From Skermanella stibiiresistens SB22 (GTDB lineage: Bacteria > Pseudomonadota > Alphaproteobacteria > Azospirillales > Azospirillaceae), in the NCBI RefSeq assembly GCF_000576635.1, contig NZ_AVFL01000014.1, positions 124,001 through 188,000 of the forward strand: 64,000 bases of DNA, in the 5' to 3' direction. The notes under the pieces are model-generated. The model searched no databases and was not told where the DNA came from. It worked only from the letters and a program-made list of their open reading frames with translations. A program made the position numbers and the translations under genes. Shown one piece after another: positions 55,383 through 64,000 of the stretch; the stretch's first letter is position 1, and the number at the start of each line of letters is the position of its first letter.

Positions 55383-57149
55383 TCAGGGCGCCGCCTTGCG
55401 GACGGAGCTGGTCGGGTTGAGGCTTCCGATGTTGCCGCTCTCGGTGCCGGCCGCCGGGTCGATGACCGCGTTGACCAGGGTCGGCTTGCCGCTGTCCATC
55501 GCCTCGCTGACGGCGCGGTACAGCTCGTCGGGGTTCGTCACATGGACGCCGACGCCACCGAAAGCCTCCATCATCTTGTCGTAGCGGGAGTTCGCCGCGA
55601 ACACCATCGGCGACGGATCGTCCCCACCCGTCGGGTTGACGTCGGTGCCGCGGTAGATGCCGCTGTTGTTGAAGATGACGACGCAGACTGGCAGCTTGTA
55701 GCGGCAGATCGTCTCCACCTCCATGCCCGAGAACCCGAACGCGCTGTCACCCTCGATCGCCAGCACCGGCTTGCCGGTCTCGACCGCCGCGGCGACGGCG
55801 TAGCCCATGCCGATGCCCATGACGCCCCAGGTGCCGACATCCAGGCGCTTGCGCGGCTGGTACATGTCGATGATGCCGCGCGCCAGGTCGAGCGTGTTGG
55901 CGCCCTCGTTGACCAGGATGGCGTCCTGCCGCTCGGCGGTCACCCGGCGCAGCGCGCCCAGCGCCCCGTGGAAGTTCATTGGCGACGCGTTGCTCATCAG
56001 CTTCGGCGCCATCTTGGAGATGTTGGCTTCCTTCTTCGTGTTGATCGTGTTGATCCAGTCGGCCGGCGGAGCCTGCCACTTGTCACCCAGCCCGGCGAGC
56101 AGGGCCGAGACGCAGGACCCGATGTCGCCGACCACCGGTGCCACGATCTCGACGTTGCTGTCCATCTCCCGGGGCTCGATGTCGATCTGGATGAACTTCT
56201 TCGATCCGGGCTCGCCCCAGGTCTTGCCCTTGCCGTGCGACAGCAGCCAGTTGAGGCGGGCGCCCACCAACATGACGACGTCGGCGTCCTTCAGCACGGT
56301 GGAGCGCGCGGCCCCGGCCGACTGCGGATGCGTGTCCGGCAGCAGGCCCTTGGCCATGCTCATCTGCAGGAAGGGAAGACCGCTCTTCTCGACCAGCGCG
56401 CGGATCTCGTCGTCGGCTTGCGCGTAGGCCGCACCCTTGCCGAACACGATCAGCGGGCGCTTGGCGCCTTTCAGCAGGTCGAGCGCGCGGATGACGGCGC
56501 TGGGGGCCGGAATCTGGGCGGGCGCCGGGTCGATCACCTTGACCAGCGACTTGCGGCCGGCTTCGATCTCCACCACCTGCGAGAACAGCTTGGCCGGCAG
56601 GTCGAGATAGACGCCACCCGGACGGCCCGACACGGCGGCGCGGATCGCGCGCGCCACGGCGATGCCGATGTCCTCGGCGTGCAGCACGCGGAAGGCCGCC
56701 TTGCACAAGGGCTTGGCGATGGCCAGCTGGTCCATCTCCTCGTAGTCGCCCTGTTGCAGGTCGACGATCTCGCGCTCGGACGATCCGCTGATCAGGATCA
56801 TCGGGAAGCAGTTGGTGGTGGCGTTGGCCAGCGCCGTCAGGCCGTTGAGGAAACCAGGCGCCGAGACCGTCAGGCAGATGCCGGGCTTCTTCGTGAGGAA
56901 TCCCGCGATCGCGGCGGCGTTGCCAGCGTTCTGCTCGTGGCGGAACGAGATGACCCGCAAGCCCTCGGCCTGCGCCAGACGCAGCAGATCCGAGATCGGA
57001 ATGCCGGGCACGGAATAGAGATTCTCGATCCCATTGAGCTTGAGCGCGTCGATGACGAGCTGAAAGCCATCCGTCAACGCCGGCGGCGCGCCGGTTTGCG
57101 ATGTGTCCGCGGCTTGGTTCTTGACCGCTGTTGCGACCGCACTTGACAT
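55383..57149 (-). CDS. oxc: Oxalyl-CoA decarboxylase
   Basis: 588-aa ThDP enzyme. N-terminal PYR domain with [16 protein letters not shown], the [16 protein letters not shown] block (catalytic Glu) and [11 protein letters not shown]. The central domain binds ADP in Oxalobacter. The C-terminal ThDP motif is [20 protein letters not shown] ending in NNSGIYRG. It turns oxalyl-CoA into formyl-CoA and CO2. A tail of about 30 residues ([14 protein letters not shown]) is like known Oxc. It follows the GntR gene by 41 nt and precedes frc, giving the standard oxalate cycle. Confidence 0.94.
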   Translation of the reverse strand: MSSAVATAVKNQAADTSQTGAPPALTDGFQLVIDALKLNGIENLYSVPGIPISDLLRLAQAEGLRVISFRHEQNAGNAAAIAGFLTKKPGICLTVSAPGFLNGLTALANATTNCFPMILISGSSEREIVDLQQGDYEEMDQLAIAKPLCKAAFRVLHAEDIGIAVARAIRAAVSGRPGGVYLDLPAKLFSQVVEIEAGRKSLVKVIDPAPAQIPAPSAVIRALDLLKGAKRPLIVFGKGAAYAQADDEIRALVEKSGLPFLQMSMAKGLLPDTHPQSAGAARSTVLKDADVVMLVGARLNWLLSHGKGKTWGEPGSKKFIQIDIEPREMDSNVEIVAPVVGDIGSCVSALLAGLGDKWQAPPADWINTINTKKEANISKMAPKLMSNASPMNFHGALGALRRVTAERQDAILVNEGANTLDLARGIIDMYQPRKRLDVGTWGVMGIGMGYAVAAAVETGKPVLAIEGDSAFGFSGMEVETICRYKLPVCVVIFNNSGIYRGTDVNPTGGDDPSPMVFAANSRYDKMMEAFGGVGVHVTNPDELYRAVSEAMDSGKPTLVNAVIDPAAGTESGNIGSLNPTSSVRKAAP

Positions 57150-57190
57150 GTGAGTAGCTCCTCCCCGATTTCCTAAAGGTTCAAGATCGG

Positions 57191-57880
57191 TCAGTCGAGA
57201 AAGTCGCAGTGCTTCTCGACATGGGCCGCCAGATCGAGCGTGTGATCCCGCACGAGCCGTTCGACCAGATCCGCGTCCCGCTTTTTCAGCGCGTCGATGA
57301 TATGTTGGTGTTGCACGATCGACCGATGCGCCCGGTCGTTCTGTTGGATGGTGATCTTCCGGATCGCCCGGATATGCACGAACAGGTTCTCGGTGATCTC
57401 GTTGATCAGCGTGCAGTCGGACGACCGGATGATCGATTGGTGGAACTGGATGTTGGCATCGGAGTATTCGTCCAGGTGCTCGTCCAGCCCGGCGTCGGAG
57501 AAGCCCAGGAACAGCTCCTCCAGGTCCCGGATCTCCGCGTCGGTCGCCCGCTGCGTGATCAGCCGGGCCGCCATGCTTTCCAGCGCCGCCCAGACGGTGA
57601 CCATCTCGATGATTTCGCGCTTGGTCTTACGGACCACGAAGATGCCGCGCCGGGGAACCGAGCGCACGAAGCCCTCGCGCTCCAGCAACGCCATCGCCTC
57701 GCGCACCGGGGTGCGGCTGACGCCCAGGGCCTCGCAGAGCTGCCGCTCGTCGAGCCGGATCTCGCTGGGATGGTCATAGATACCCATCTGCGAAATGGCG
57801 CTCTTGAGAGCGGCATAGGCCTTGGTCTTGAAACTCGCCCCCGTGTCCAGGGGCTCGACCGCGAACTTCATGGTGTTCAT
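57191..57880 (-). CDS. GntR family regulator (FCD), probable oxalate operon regulator
   Basis: 229 aa. The winged HTH has [20 protein letters not shown] and [20 protein letters not shown]; the FCD domain has [14 protein letters not shown], the His-bearing [11 protein letters not shown] and [20 protein letters not shown]. It is the first gene of the oxalate operon (41 nt before oxc), so it is likely autoregulated and responds to an acid such as oxalate or formate. ATG 57880 with GGGTGGAG upstream. A TTGTATACCA palindrome-like site lies 93-102 nt upstream. Confidence 0.87.
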   Translation of the reverse strand: MNTMKFAVEPLDTGASFKTKAYAALKSAISQMGIYDHPSEIRLDERQLCEALGVSRTPVREAMALLEREGFVRSVPRRGIFVVRKTKREIIEMVTVWAALESMAARLITQRATDAEIRDLEELFLGFSDAGLDEHLDEYSDANIQFHQSIIRSSDCTLINEITENLFVHIRAIRKITIQQNDRAHRSIVQHQHIIDALKKRDADLVERLVRDHTLDLAAHVEKHCDFLD

Positions 57881-57972
57881 CACTGTCTCCACCCGTCCCG
57901 GCTCTTTAGCGCTGTTGCACTTCGTCCGGTGTTCGGCTCGGTATTCGCGTTCCGGCCTCTGAATGAAAAATA

Positions 57973-57982
57973 TTGTATACCA
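57973..57982. promoter_or_regulatory. Candidate GntR operator upstream of the oxalate operon
   Basis: TTGTATACCA is a near-palindrome around GTATAC, in the AT-rich region before the GntR/oxc operon. FCD-type GntR proteins often bind TGGTATACCA-like words. Inference from position and form. Confidence 0.45.
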
Positions 57983-58017
57983 GATACGGTCTACGCGACA
58001 AGCGCCTTTGTGGGATG

Positions 58018-58365
58018 AAACGACATTTCTTTTCGGCGGCGGAAACCTTCGATTTCGCGCTATTTTGCAGTGCGGAATCGACCTGTTCGGTCGCGGCCCG
58101 TGAAGGATCATCGCATGGGGAGTGAAATCAACCGTAGGTCGGCTACAGCGCAGCGGCAGCCGACAAGCAGGCGCGTCGGGAGTGGTGTCGGCTGCCGCTG
58201 CGCCATAGCCGACCTACAAACCACTGCTTTACCGGAGCGGCCGCGTGCCCAAGGGCGTATTGTTCGCGGGGTGAACGCGGCCGGAGGCCGCGTCTACTTA
58301 GGGCCGCCTTGAATCAATATCCAAGGCTGCTGAACTGACCCATCGACCCAAATTCCAGACAACAA
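58018..58365. other. Intergenic region between GntR and cold-shock genes
   Basis: No gene seen. It holds the promoter side of the GntR gene, a REP-like hairpin (58134-58217), then unremarkable sequence up to the cold-shock gene terminator. Confidence 0.6.
58134..58217. repeat. REP-like element, second copy, with covarying arms
   Basis: GTAGGTCGGCTACAGCGCAG... (58134-58165) pairs with 58186-58217 (two mismatches in 32 bp) around a 20-nt loop. Compared with 43760-43837 the inner pairs changed together: GTCGGG/CCCGAC there, GTCGGC/GCCGAC here. This compensatory change suggests selection for the folded form. Confidence 0.78.
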
Positions 58366-58392
58366 AAAAGGGCGGCCGAAGCCGCCCTTTTC
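58366..58392 (-). terminator. Rho-independent terminator of the cold-shock gene
   Basis: On the minus strand, GGGCGGC, loop TTCG and GCCGCCC are followed by TTTTTT. It starts about 20 nt after the stop codon of the csp gene. Textbook form. Confidence 0.88.
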
Positions 58393-58412
58393 TTGTACCA
58401 AGTCCGCGGCGC

Positions 58413-58622
58413 TTAGACGGCGCGCAGGTTCTCGGCCGAGCTCTTGCCACGACGCGGGTCGTTGACGACCTCGTAGGAGACCTTCTGGCCTTCCGCGAGG
58501 TTGCCCATGCCCGACCGCTCGACGGCCGAGATGTGCACGAAAACGTCAGCCGTGCCGTTCTCCGGCTCGATGAAACCAAAACCCTTGGTGGTGTTGAACC
58601 ACTTAACAGTACCGATAGCCAT
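58413..58622 (-). CDS. Cold-shock protein (CspA family)
   Basis: 69-aa single cold-shock domain. RNP1 GFGFIEPE and RNP2 DVFVHIS are intact, with the opening [13 protein letters not shown]. It binds single-stranded RNA/DNA as an RNA chaperone. AAGGGGATTACCC precedes the ATG at 58622. The 180-nt gap to the LysR gene could contain a long csp 5' leader, as in other cspA genes. A strong terminator follows the gene, so it is monocistronic. Confidence 0.95.
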   Translation of the reverse strand: MAIGTVKWFNTTKGFGFIEPENGTADVFVHISAVERSGMGNLAEGQKVSYEVVNDPRRGKSSAENLRAV

Positions 58623-58803
58623 GGGTAATCCCCTTAAATGGCGTTGTCCCCCACGACATGTGAGGGGCATCAAATTCACTTCGGGGAGAGACCCAGTCCC
58701 ACGGATGGGGCTGGACAACACGTTACCCAGAGCAGCACTCGACAGGCGGAAGATGGCCTAGGATTGCGCCGCATACAAGCGCGATTTTGTGTCCAACCAT
58801 AAA

Positions 58804-59751
58804 TTACTTTGAAACACCTGTTTCCGAAGCCGCTTTCGGATCGGCCCGATCCTCCGAATCGTGACGCGACAACCGGAGATGCTCGACCAGCCTGCGCGCG
58901 TGAACCGGCAGCGCGTCCAGGCGCCTGACGCAGACCACCAGCCGGCGGGTGGCCCAGGCGTCGGTCAGCCCCACGGTATCGATCGCCAGGGTCCCGCGGC
59001 AGCGTCGGGCGGCGTTCTCCGGCACCACGGCGACGCCGACGCCCCGCTCGACCATTCTGCAAACCGCGTCGAATCCAGTGAGGCCGACACGCGGCTTGAG
59101 CGGGCGTCCGAGACGCGCCGCGTGAGCCGCCAAGTGTTCGGCCAGGGCGCTGGTTCGCGTCAAGCCGACGAAATCCTCATCCAGCGCGTCCGCGAAGGCC
59201 ACGGCGCGCCGGTCGCCCAGCCGATGGCCGCGCGGAACCACCAGCACCAGCCGATCGGTCCGGAAGGGATGGGTCTCCAGTCCCTCGGTCCCGGCCAGAT
59301 CCGCCAGGACGCCGACCTCGGCGTGACCCTGGGCGATCGCGGGCGCCACCTCGACGCTGGGGCGCTCCTCCAGGTCGACATCGACTCCGGGATTGTCGGC
59401 GAGCCAGCCCGCCAGGACGTTCGGCAGGTATTCCTCCAGCGCCGCCGTGTTCGAGAGCAGCCGCACATGCCCGCGCGGGCCGCCGCGGGCGTGCTGGCGC
59501 AGGTCGCCGCGCAGGCGTTCCATTTGCTCCAGCACGAGTCGGGCGTGGTGGACCAGGGCGCGGCCGGCCGGTGTCGGCGACACGCCCCGCCTGCCCCGCT
59601 CCAGCAGCGGCGCCCCAAGAGCCTCCTCCATCCCGCGCACGCGCGCGCTCGCCGAAGCCAAGGCGAGGTTGGCGCGGCTGGCGCCGGCGGTGATGCTGCC
59701 CTCCTCCACCACGGCGGCGAACAGGCGCAGGTCGGTTAGGTCGAAACTCAT
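58804..59751 (-). CDS. LysR family transcriptional regulator
   Basis: 315 aa. The N-terminal HTH has DLTDLRLFAAVVEEGSITAG, RANLALASASARVRGMEEAL and the wing GAPLLERGRRGVSPTPAG. The C-terminal periplasmic-binding-like effector domain runs from about residue 92 (GHVRLLSNTAALEEYLPNVL) on. It is divergent from the TauE/SafE gene (98 nt between starts), the standard arrangement for a LysR controlling its neighbour. The tail after about residue 295 is unusually acidic and variable. Confidence 0.88.
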   Translation of the reverse strand: MSFDLTDLRLFAAVVEEGSITAGASRANLALASASARVRGMEEALGAPLLERGRRGVSPTPAGRALVHHARLVLEQMERLRGDLRQHARGGPRGHVRLLSNTAALEEYLPNVLAGWLADNPGVDVDLEERPSVEVAPAIAQGHAEVGVLADLAGTEGLETHPFRTDRLVLVVPRGHRLGDRRAVAFADALDEDFVGLTRTSALAEHLAAHAARLGRPLKPRVGLTGFDAVCRMVERGVGVAVVPENAARRCRGTLAIDTVGLTDAWATRRLVVCVRRLDALPVHARRLVEHLRLSRHDSEDRADPKAASETGVSK

Positions 59752-59849
59752 GCCGCGAGCATAGCGCGGTCCAGCCTATGGCTCAAACGAAGGCAGGCTC
59801 AACGACTCCCGCATTGTGACTCCCCGGAACGGGGCTCATCGTCGCGGCC

Positions 59850-60599
59850 ATGTCCAGTCTGATCGACCATCTTCATCTTGTCGCCGCCACGTTCCTGCTG
59901 GCTGGCCTCGTCAAGGGCGTCACCGGCCTCGGTCTGCCGACGGTCGCCATCGGCCTCCTCAGCCTGGTGATGCCACCGGATCAAGCGGCGGCGCTCGTCG
60001 TCGTGCCTTCGCTCCTGACGAATGTCTGGCAGATGGCGGCGGGACCGGCGCTGGGCCCGCTGGTTCGCCGATTGTGGCCGATGCTGGCGGGGGTTTGCGC
60101 CGGCACCTGGGCTGGGTCCGGCACGCTGACGGGATCGGGGGCCGGAACCGCCTCCGCCGGCTTGGGGATCGCCCTCGTCGTGTACGCGGCGTTCGGACTG
60201 CTGGCGATCCGCCCGCGGCGCGTTCCCGCTGGCGCCGAATGGTGGCTGGGGCCGCTCGCCGGAGCCGCGACCGGTTTGGTCACCGCCGCCACCGGCGTGT
60301 TCGTGATTCCCGCGGTTCCCTATCTTCAGGCGCTTGGGCTGGAGAAGGAGGATCTCGTGCAGGCGCTCGGCCTCTCCTTCACGGTTTCCACCCTGGCGCT
60401 CGCCGGTTCCCTCGCGGGGGCCGGTGCCCTGGATCCGCGCGGCGCGGGATACTCGCTGCTGGCGCTGGCGCCGGCGGTGCTGGGCGTGTTCGCCGGGCAA
60501 TGGGTCCGGCGCGCGGTTTCGGCCCTGGTCTTCCGCCGCTGCTTCTTCGCCGGCCTGCTGATGCTCGGCGCGCATCTGGCCGTGAAGGGACTGGCGTGA
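59850..60599 (+). CDS. TauE/SafE family sulfite/anion exporter
   Basis: 249-aa membrane protein with about eight helices. The repeated TauE motif is seen as FLLAGLVKGVTGLGLPTVAI near the N-terminus and LAGAATGLVTAATGVFVIPA in the second half. Such proteins export sulfite, sulfoacetate or other small anions. Divergent LysR is the probable regulator. Nothing in the window shows organosulfur catabolism, so cargo is uncertain. Confidence 0.85.
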   Translation: MSSLIDHLHLVAATFLLAGLVKGVTGLGLPTVAIGLLSLVMPPDQAAALVVVPSLLTNVWQMAAGPALGPLVRRLWPMLAGVCAGTWAGSGTLTGSGAGTASAGLGIALVVYAAFGLLAIRPRRVPAGAEWWLGPLAGAATGLVTAATGVFVIPAVPYLQALGLEKEDLVQALGLSFTVSTLALAGSLAGAGALDPRGAGYSLLALAPAVLGVFAGQWVRRAVSALVFRRCFFAGLLMLGAHLAVKGLA

Positions 60600-60614
60600 C
60601 GGTCGGGACCGCGG

Positions 60615-60860
60615 TTATTCCGCGGCGCTTGGCAGCGGCCCATCCGCGTCGCATCGCGCGACGGTTTCGCCGATCCGATAGTACTTGTCGGCCCGATGGC
60701 AATCCGCCGGGCACCGGCGGCAGGTGTCGGGATCGTCGCATAGTCCGTCCCGAACCGCGATCAGGCGGTCGATCAGGTTGCGCATCTTCGCCGAGTCCGA
60801 CCCGGCTCGCGAACTCAGATACGAGATGGTGTCTTCAAGATCCGCGCGACGACCAGACAT
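60615..60860 (-). CDS. Small Cys-rich hypothetical protein
   Basis: 81 aa, not recognised as a family. A helical N-terminal half (LEDTISYLSSRAG, AKMRNLIDRLIAVRDGL) is followed by a cluster CDDPDTCRRCPADCHRAD with four cysteines, which could bind zinc or iron. ATG 60860; a longer form from 61019 is open but lacks support. It converges with the TauE gene (15 nt). Could be a small metal-binding regulator; no evidence for a partner. Confidence 0.5.
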   Translation of the reverse strand: MSGRRADLEDTISYLSSRAGSDSAKMRNLIDRLIAVRDGLCDDPDTCRRCPADCHRADKYYRIGETVARCDADGPLPSAAE

Positions 60861-61457
60861 GTGATGGTCCCGTTGTGATGACATCGATTGCGAAGTCGCG
60901 TGGCCGCGAATCAGGAGTTTTTCCTCGGGCCAGGGTCCAGCTCTGTAGATTACACTAATAGTATTGGTATCATATGGAGTCATGCAAGTCGCATCTATGC
61001 GCCAGTTCGATTTACGCATGCTTAGTAAATCTGGATAAACACTTAGAAGCCGTTAATCAAGAATTTTATTTCCGCTCCAGGAAATGATTATACACTTATG
61101 CGGCAAGGGAAATTCTCGGGCAACCGACATCCTTCGACGCGAATGTTCACTTCGGCTTATTCGGCCTGATGGATCGGGAAAGGCTGATTTGTCGCGGTCT
61201 TGGTTTGACGCCCCACGGTCGGCGACTTTCGGAAGCCGGGCGTGACAGGCGCCATGCGCCGCCGCGGGTTGGGGTTCCATCACCCCGTTCGCGCCCTGCG
61301 ACATAACACCCATGGCTGGTCACCACCCGCGTGGTGTAGCGGATCACCAAGATATCGACCCTCCGTCGAGCGTCTCCGAGGATGCTGGGGCAACCGCCAG
61401 TCCACCCGCAGGCGAGCGCCGACCGGTCGGTACGGGGAACGACTTGGGAGGGGCGTC
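60861..61457. other. 600-nt intergenic region before the DUF485/symporter operon
   Basis: No gene supported. The 60940-61100 part is AT-rich compared with its surroundings (for example TTACACTAATAGTATTGGTATCATATGG) and probably contains the promoters of the small Cys-rich gene and of the symporter operon. A perfect operator or riboswitch-like fold was not recognised. Confidence 0.45.
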
Positions 61458-61769
61458 ATGTCCAATCAGATTTATGCCAGGGTTCGCCAGAACGCGAACT
61501 ACGGGATCCTGGTCAAGAAGCGCGGCAGGCTGGCCTTCATCCTCTCGGCGCTGGTGCTCGTCAGCTACTATGGCTTCATGATGGTGGTGGCCTTCGCTCC
61601 CAGCCTGCTCGGCAGGCCGCTGGGCGAGGGGATGACGCTGACGATCGGCGCTCCGATCGGGGCGGCGATCATCATCGTCTCCTGGCTGCTGACCGGGGTC
61701 TATTCCCACTTCGCCAATGGCGAGTTCGAGGAGTTGACCGAAAACCTGATCCGGGAGACCGCGGAATGA
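61458..61769 (+). CDS. DUF485 family small membrane protein
   Basis: 103-aa inner-membrane protein with two hydrophobic helices ([19 protein letters not shown] and [17 protein letters not shown]) and soluble ends (start [19 protein letters not shown]). DUF485 proteins accompany acetate/solute symporters and may aid assembly or regulation. GGGAGGGG lies before the ATG. Stop and start overlap as ATGA with the symporter gene, so they are coupled. Confidence 0.88.
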   Translation: MSNQIYARVRQNANYGILVKKRGRLAFILSALVLVSYYGFMMVVAFAPSLLGRPLGEGMTLTIGAPIGAAIIIVSWLLTGVYSHFANGEFEELTENLIRETAE

Positions 61770-63451
61770 GGCGCTTCCTGTGCGTCGGCGCCGCCAGCCT
61801 CATCGTGCTGGCGGCGCTGTCCAGTTTCGCGGATCCCACCTTCGCCGCCAACGATCTTGGCGCCGCGGAGAAGCAGGCGATCAACCCGACCGCCATCATC
61901 ATGTTCCTCATCTTCGTGATGGGCACGCTCGGCATCACCTATTGGGCGGCCAACCGCACCAAGTCGGCGGCCGACTTCTACACTGCGGGCGGCGGCATCA
62001 CCGGCTTCCAGAACGGCCTCGCGATCGCCGGCGACTACATGTCCGCCGCCACCCTGCTGGGGCTGTCGAGTCTGGTGTTCTCCACCGGTTTCGACGGCTT
62101 CATCTACATCATCAGCTTCTTCGTCGGCTGGCCGATCATCCTGTTCCTGGTCGCGGAGCGTCTGCGCAACCTGGGCCGCTTCACCTTCGCGGACATCGCA
62201 TCCTATCGCCTCGACCAAGCCAAGGTCAGGACCTTCGCGGCGATCGGATCGCTGACGGTCGTGTGCTTCTATCTGATCGTGCAGATGGTCGGCGCCGGCC
62301 AGCTGATCAAGCTGCTGTTCGGTCTCGACTATGCGGTGGCCGTCGTGATCGTCGGCGTGCTGATGGTGGTCTACGTCACCTTCGGCGGCATGATCGCCAC
62401 CACCTGGGTCCAGATCATCAAGGCCGTGCTTCTGCTGGGCGGCGGATCGGTGCTGGGCATCCTGGCGCTGGCGTATTTCGGCTTCAACCTCGACTTCATG
62501 GCCGCGCAGGCGGTGGCGTCCCACAAGGCCGGTATCAAGATCATGGCGCCGGGCTCGCTGCTGGCCGATCCCGTCTCCGCCGTGTCGCTGTCGCTGGGCC
62601 TGGTGTTCGGCACCGCCGGCCTGCCGCACATCATGATGCGCTTCTTCACCGTCCCCAACGCCAAGGAGGCGCGCAAGAGCGTCTTCGTGGCCTCGGGCTT
62701 CATCGGCTTCTTCTTCCTGGTGGTTGCGGTGCTCGGCTTGGCGGCCATCACCATCGTCGGCACCGATCCGCGGTTCTTCGAGGGCGGCAAGATCGGGGGC
62801 AAGATCATCGGCGGCGGCAACATGCCGGTGATGCATCTGGCCAAGGCGCTGGGCGGCGACCTGTTCCTGGGCTTCCTGTCGGCGGTCGCCTTCGCCACCA
62901 TCCTGGCGGTCGTGTCCGGACTGGCGCTCGCCGGAGCCTCGGCGATCTCCCACGACATCTACGCGCGCGTCATCCGCAAGGGCAAGGCGACGGAGAAGGA
63001 GGAGATGCGCGTCTCCAAGATCGCCTCGCTGGCGCTGGGCGTGCTGGCGGTGGTGCTCGGCATCCTGTTCGAGAAGCAGAACGTCGCGTTCCTGGTCGGA
63101 TTGACCTTCGGCATCGCGGCCTCGGCCAACTTCCCGGTGCTCATCCTGTCAATGTATTGGAAGGGTCTGACGACACGCGGCGCGCTGTATGGCGGCTTGA
63201 CCGGCCTGATCTCGGCCGTCGTCTGCGTCGTGCTGTCCAAGGCGGTCTGGGTCGTCGTGCTTGAGAACCCCGCGCCGATCTTCCCCTACGAGCAGCCGGC
63301 CCTGTTCTCCATGACGCTCGCCTTCCTGGTGACCATCGTGGTGTCCAAGCTGGACCGCAGCGCGTCGGCGCTGAGGGAGCGCGACGCGTTCGACGATCAG
63401 AACGTCCGGTCCCAGACCGGCATCGGCGCGTCCGGAGCCGTGGCGCACTGA
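61766..63451 (+). CDS. Sodium:solute symporter, acetate/monocarboxylate type (ActP-like)
   Basis: 561-aa SSS-family transporter. A hydrophobic signal-like segment ([16 protein letters not shown]) precedes about thirteen helices. Diagnostic are [20 protein letters not shown] followed by [44 protein letters not shown], and [20 protein letters not shown]. It imports acetate, pyruvate or other short acids with Na+. Coupled to DUF485. Acetate is a predicted end product of vitamin B6 ring breakdown, but a direct link to this locus is not shown. Confidence 0.88.
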   Translation: MRRFLCVGAASLIVLAALSSFADPTFAANDLGAAEKQAINPTAIIMFLIFVMGTLGITYWAANRTKSAADFYTAGGGITGFQNGLAIAGDYMSAATLLGLSSLVFSTGFDGFIYIISFFVGWPIILFLVAERLRNLGRFTFADIASYRLDQAKVRTFAAIGSLTVVCFYLIVQMVGAGQLIKLLFGLDYAVAVVIVGVLMVVYVTFGGMIATTWVQIIKAVLLLGGGSVLGILALAYFGFNLDFMAAQAVASHKAGIKIMAPGSLLADPVSAVSLSLGLVFGTAGLPHIMMRFFTVPNAKEARKSVFVASGFIGFFFLVVAVLGLAAITIVGTDPRFFEGGKIGGKIIGGGNMPVMHLAKALGGDLFLGFLSAVAFATILAVVSGLALAGASAISHDIYARVIRKGKATEKEEMRVSKIASLALGVLAVVLGILFEKQNVAFLVGLTFGIAASANFPVLILSMYWKGLTTRGALYGGLTGLISAVVCVVLSKAVWVVVLENPAPIFPYEQPALFSMTLAFLVTIVVSKLDRSASALRERDAFDDQNVRSQTGIGASGAVAH

Positions 63452-63464
63452 TACCAGCGGATCA

Positions 63465-63499
63465 CCGCCGGAGGGGGGACCAGCGCCCCTCCCCGGCGG
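63465..63499. terminator. GC-rich hairpin between convergent genes
   Basis: CCGCCGG (63465-63471) pairs with CCGGCGG (63493-63499), with extra G:C pairs inside (GGGG/CCCC). Located just between the symporter stop and the aminotransferase stop. No long T-tract, so it may be a weak bidirectional terminator. Confidence 0.45.
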
Positions 63500-63508
63500 T
63501 TCCTCGGA

Positions 63509-64000
63509 TCAATCGGCGTTGGCTTCGATCGCCGACTTCAGCACGTCGCCCAAGCGCTCGATTCCCTTGGCGATGCTGTCGACATCGGAGAGCGAGAAGC
63601 TGAGCCGGAAGGTGTTCCGCCCTGAGGCGTCGGACCGGAACGCGCCGCCCGGCACGAAGGCGACCCGGGCCTCGTCGATCGCCCGGTGCAGCACCTTGGC
63701 GCCGTCCAGCCGTTCCGGCATGGTCACCCAGATGAACATGCCGCCTAGCGGCTTGGTCCAGGTGACCTCCTGGGGCATGTGGCTTTCCAGGGCGGCCAGC
63801 ATGGCGTCCCGCCGCGCCTTGTAGGTCGAGCGGATGCGGCCGATGTTGGCGTCGAGCGTCTTCGACGCCACCTCGAACATGACCATCTGGTTCAGCGTGG
63901 CGGAGTGCAGGTCGCTGGCCTGCTTGATCAGCACCAGCTTGCGGATGACCTCGCGCGGCGCCACCACCCAGCCCAGTCGCAGGGCCGGCACCACCGTCTT
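63509..64000 (-). CDS. PLP-dependent aminotransferase class I/II, C-terminal part
   Basis: Only the last 163 codons are in the window; the reading frame is open to base 64000. Visible are PALRLGWVVAPREVIRKLVL (the Arg that contacts the PLP phosphate is in RLGW), LHSATLNQMVMFEV, the RRDAMLAALE helix, KPLGGMFIWVTMP, VAFVPGGAF and the substrate-carboxylate Arg in NTFRLSFSL. This pattern is that of LysN/ARO8/2-aminoadipate-type aminotransferases. Substrate and the N-terminal half are unknown. Convergent with the symporter gene. Confidence 0.82.
   Translation of the reverse strand, partial: KTVVPALRLGWVVAPREVIRKLVLIKQASDLHSATLNQMVMFEVASKTLDANIGRIRSTYKARRDAMLAALESHMPQEVTWTKPLGGMFIWVTMPERLDGAKVLHRAIDEARVAFVPGGAFRSDASGRNTFRLSFSLSDVDSIAKGIERLGDVLKSAIEANAD

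Noticed and set aside
60861-61457. Riboswitch or small RNA in the long region before the symporter
   Set aside because: No recognisable conserved aptamer or hairpin-plus-T-tract arrangement was found by eye.

Overview
The window comes from a GC-rich alphaproteobacterium, probably a Rhodospirillales soil or rhizosphere organism (Azospirillum/Skermanella-like). That rests on codon use, protein flavour and gene content: an Smo-type polyol importer, BMP and TRAP transporters, oxalate/formate catabolism, and many GMC and SDR oxidoreductases. It is a catabolic accessory region with toxin-antitoxin modules, an IS3 remnant, a CRISPR relic and REP-like palindromes between the operons. No rRNA or tRNA gene was recognised.

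Region 1 (1-10.0 kb): a DoxX fragment, a ROK sugar kinase, then a minus-strand polyol operon (SmoE-F-G-K ABC importer, SDR, aldo/keto reductase, HAD phosphatase) under a SorC regulator, and a MazEF-type toxin-antitoxin pair. Region 2 (10.0-19.6 kb): a ring-opening amidohydrolase (cyanurate hydrolase/barbiturase family) with an amidase, abutted by a decayed IS3 element. Then follow a VOC protein, an FAD monooxygenase, and a MaoC / CitE-like lyase / MFS / frameshifted TRAP-receptor group that shares a TGTCCGGACA operator. Region 3 (19.6-21.5 kb): an OpgC-like acyltransferase with an SGNH-like partner.

Region 4 (21.5-30.6 kb) is the highlight. One apparent eight-gene operon encodes a BMP-family ABC importer followed by four enzymes resembling the Mesorhizobium loti vitamin B6 degradation enzymes: pyridoxamine-pyruvate aminotransferase, pyridoxal 4-dehydrogenase, pyridoxine 4-oxidase and 4-pyridoxolactonase. 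Region 5 (31.1-42.1 kb) holds a second minus-strand set: a GMC dehydrogenase (candidate 4-pyridoxate dehydrogenase), a gentisate/salicylate-type cupin dioxygenase, an LVIVD-repeat protein, RidA, a GST and an FHMPC-dehydrogenase-like protein. A divergent GntR regulator, VapBC and a TRAP transporter follow. Together these suggest vitamin B6 uptake and breakdown with a possibly new ring-cleavage branch.

Region 6 (42.1-44.0 kb) is decayed DNA: a degenerate type I-C-like CRISPR relic, a ParS/MbcA-type antitoxin remnant and a REP-like hairpin. Region 7 (44.0-58.0 kb) is an oxalate-to-CO2 block: GntR, oxalyl-CoA decarboxylase, formyl-CoA transferase, an NDP-forming acyl-CoA ligase, SucCD, a two-subunit NAD formate dehydrogenase and an IclR regulator. 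Region 8 (58.1-64.0 kb) holds a second REP-like hairpin, a cold-shock protein, a LysR/TauE pair, a small Cys-rich protein, a DUF485/acetate-type symporter pair and a truncated aminotransferase.
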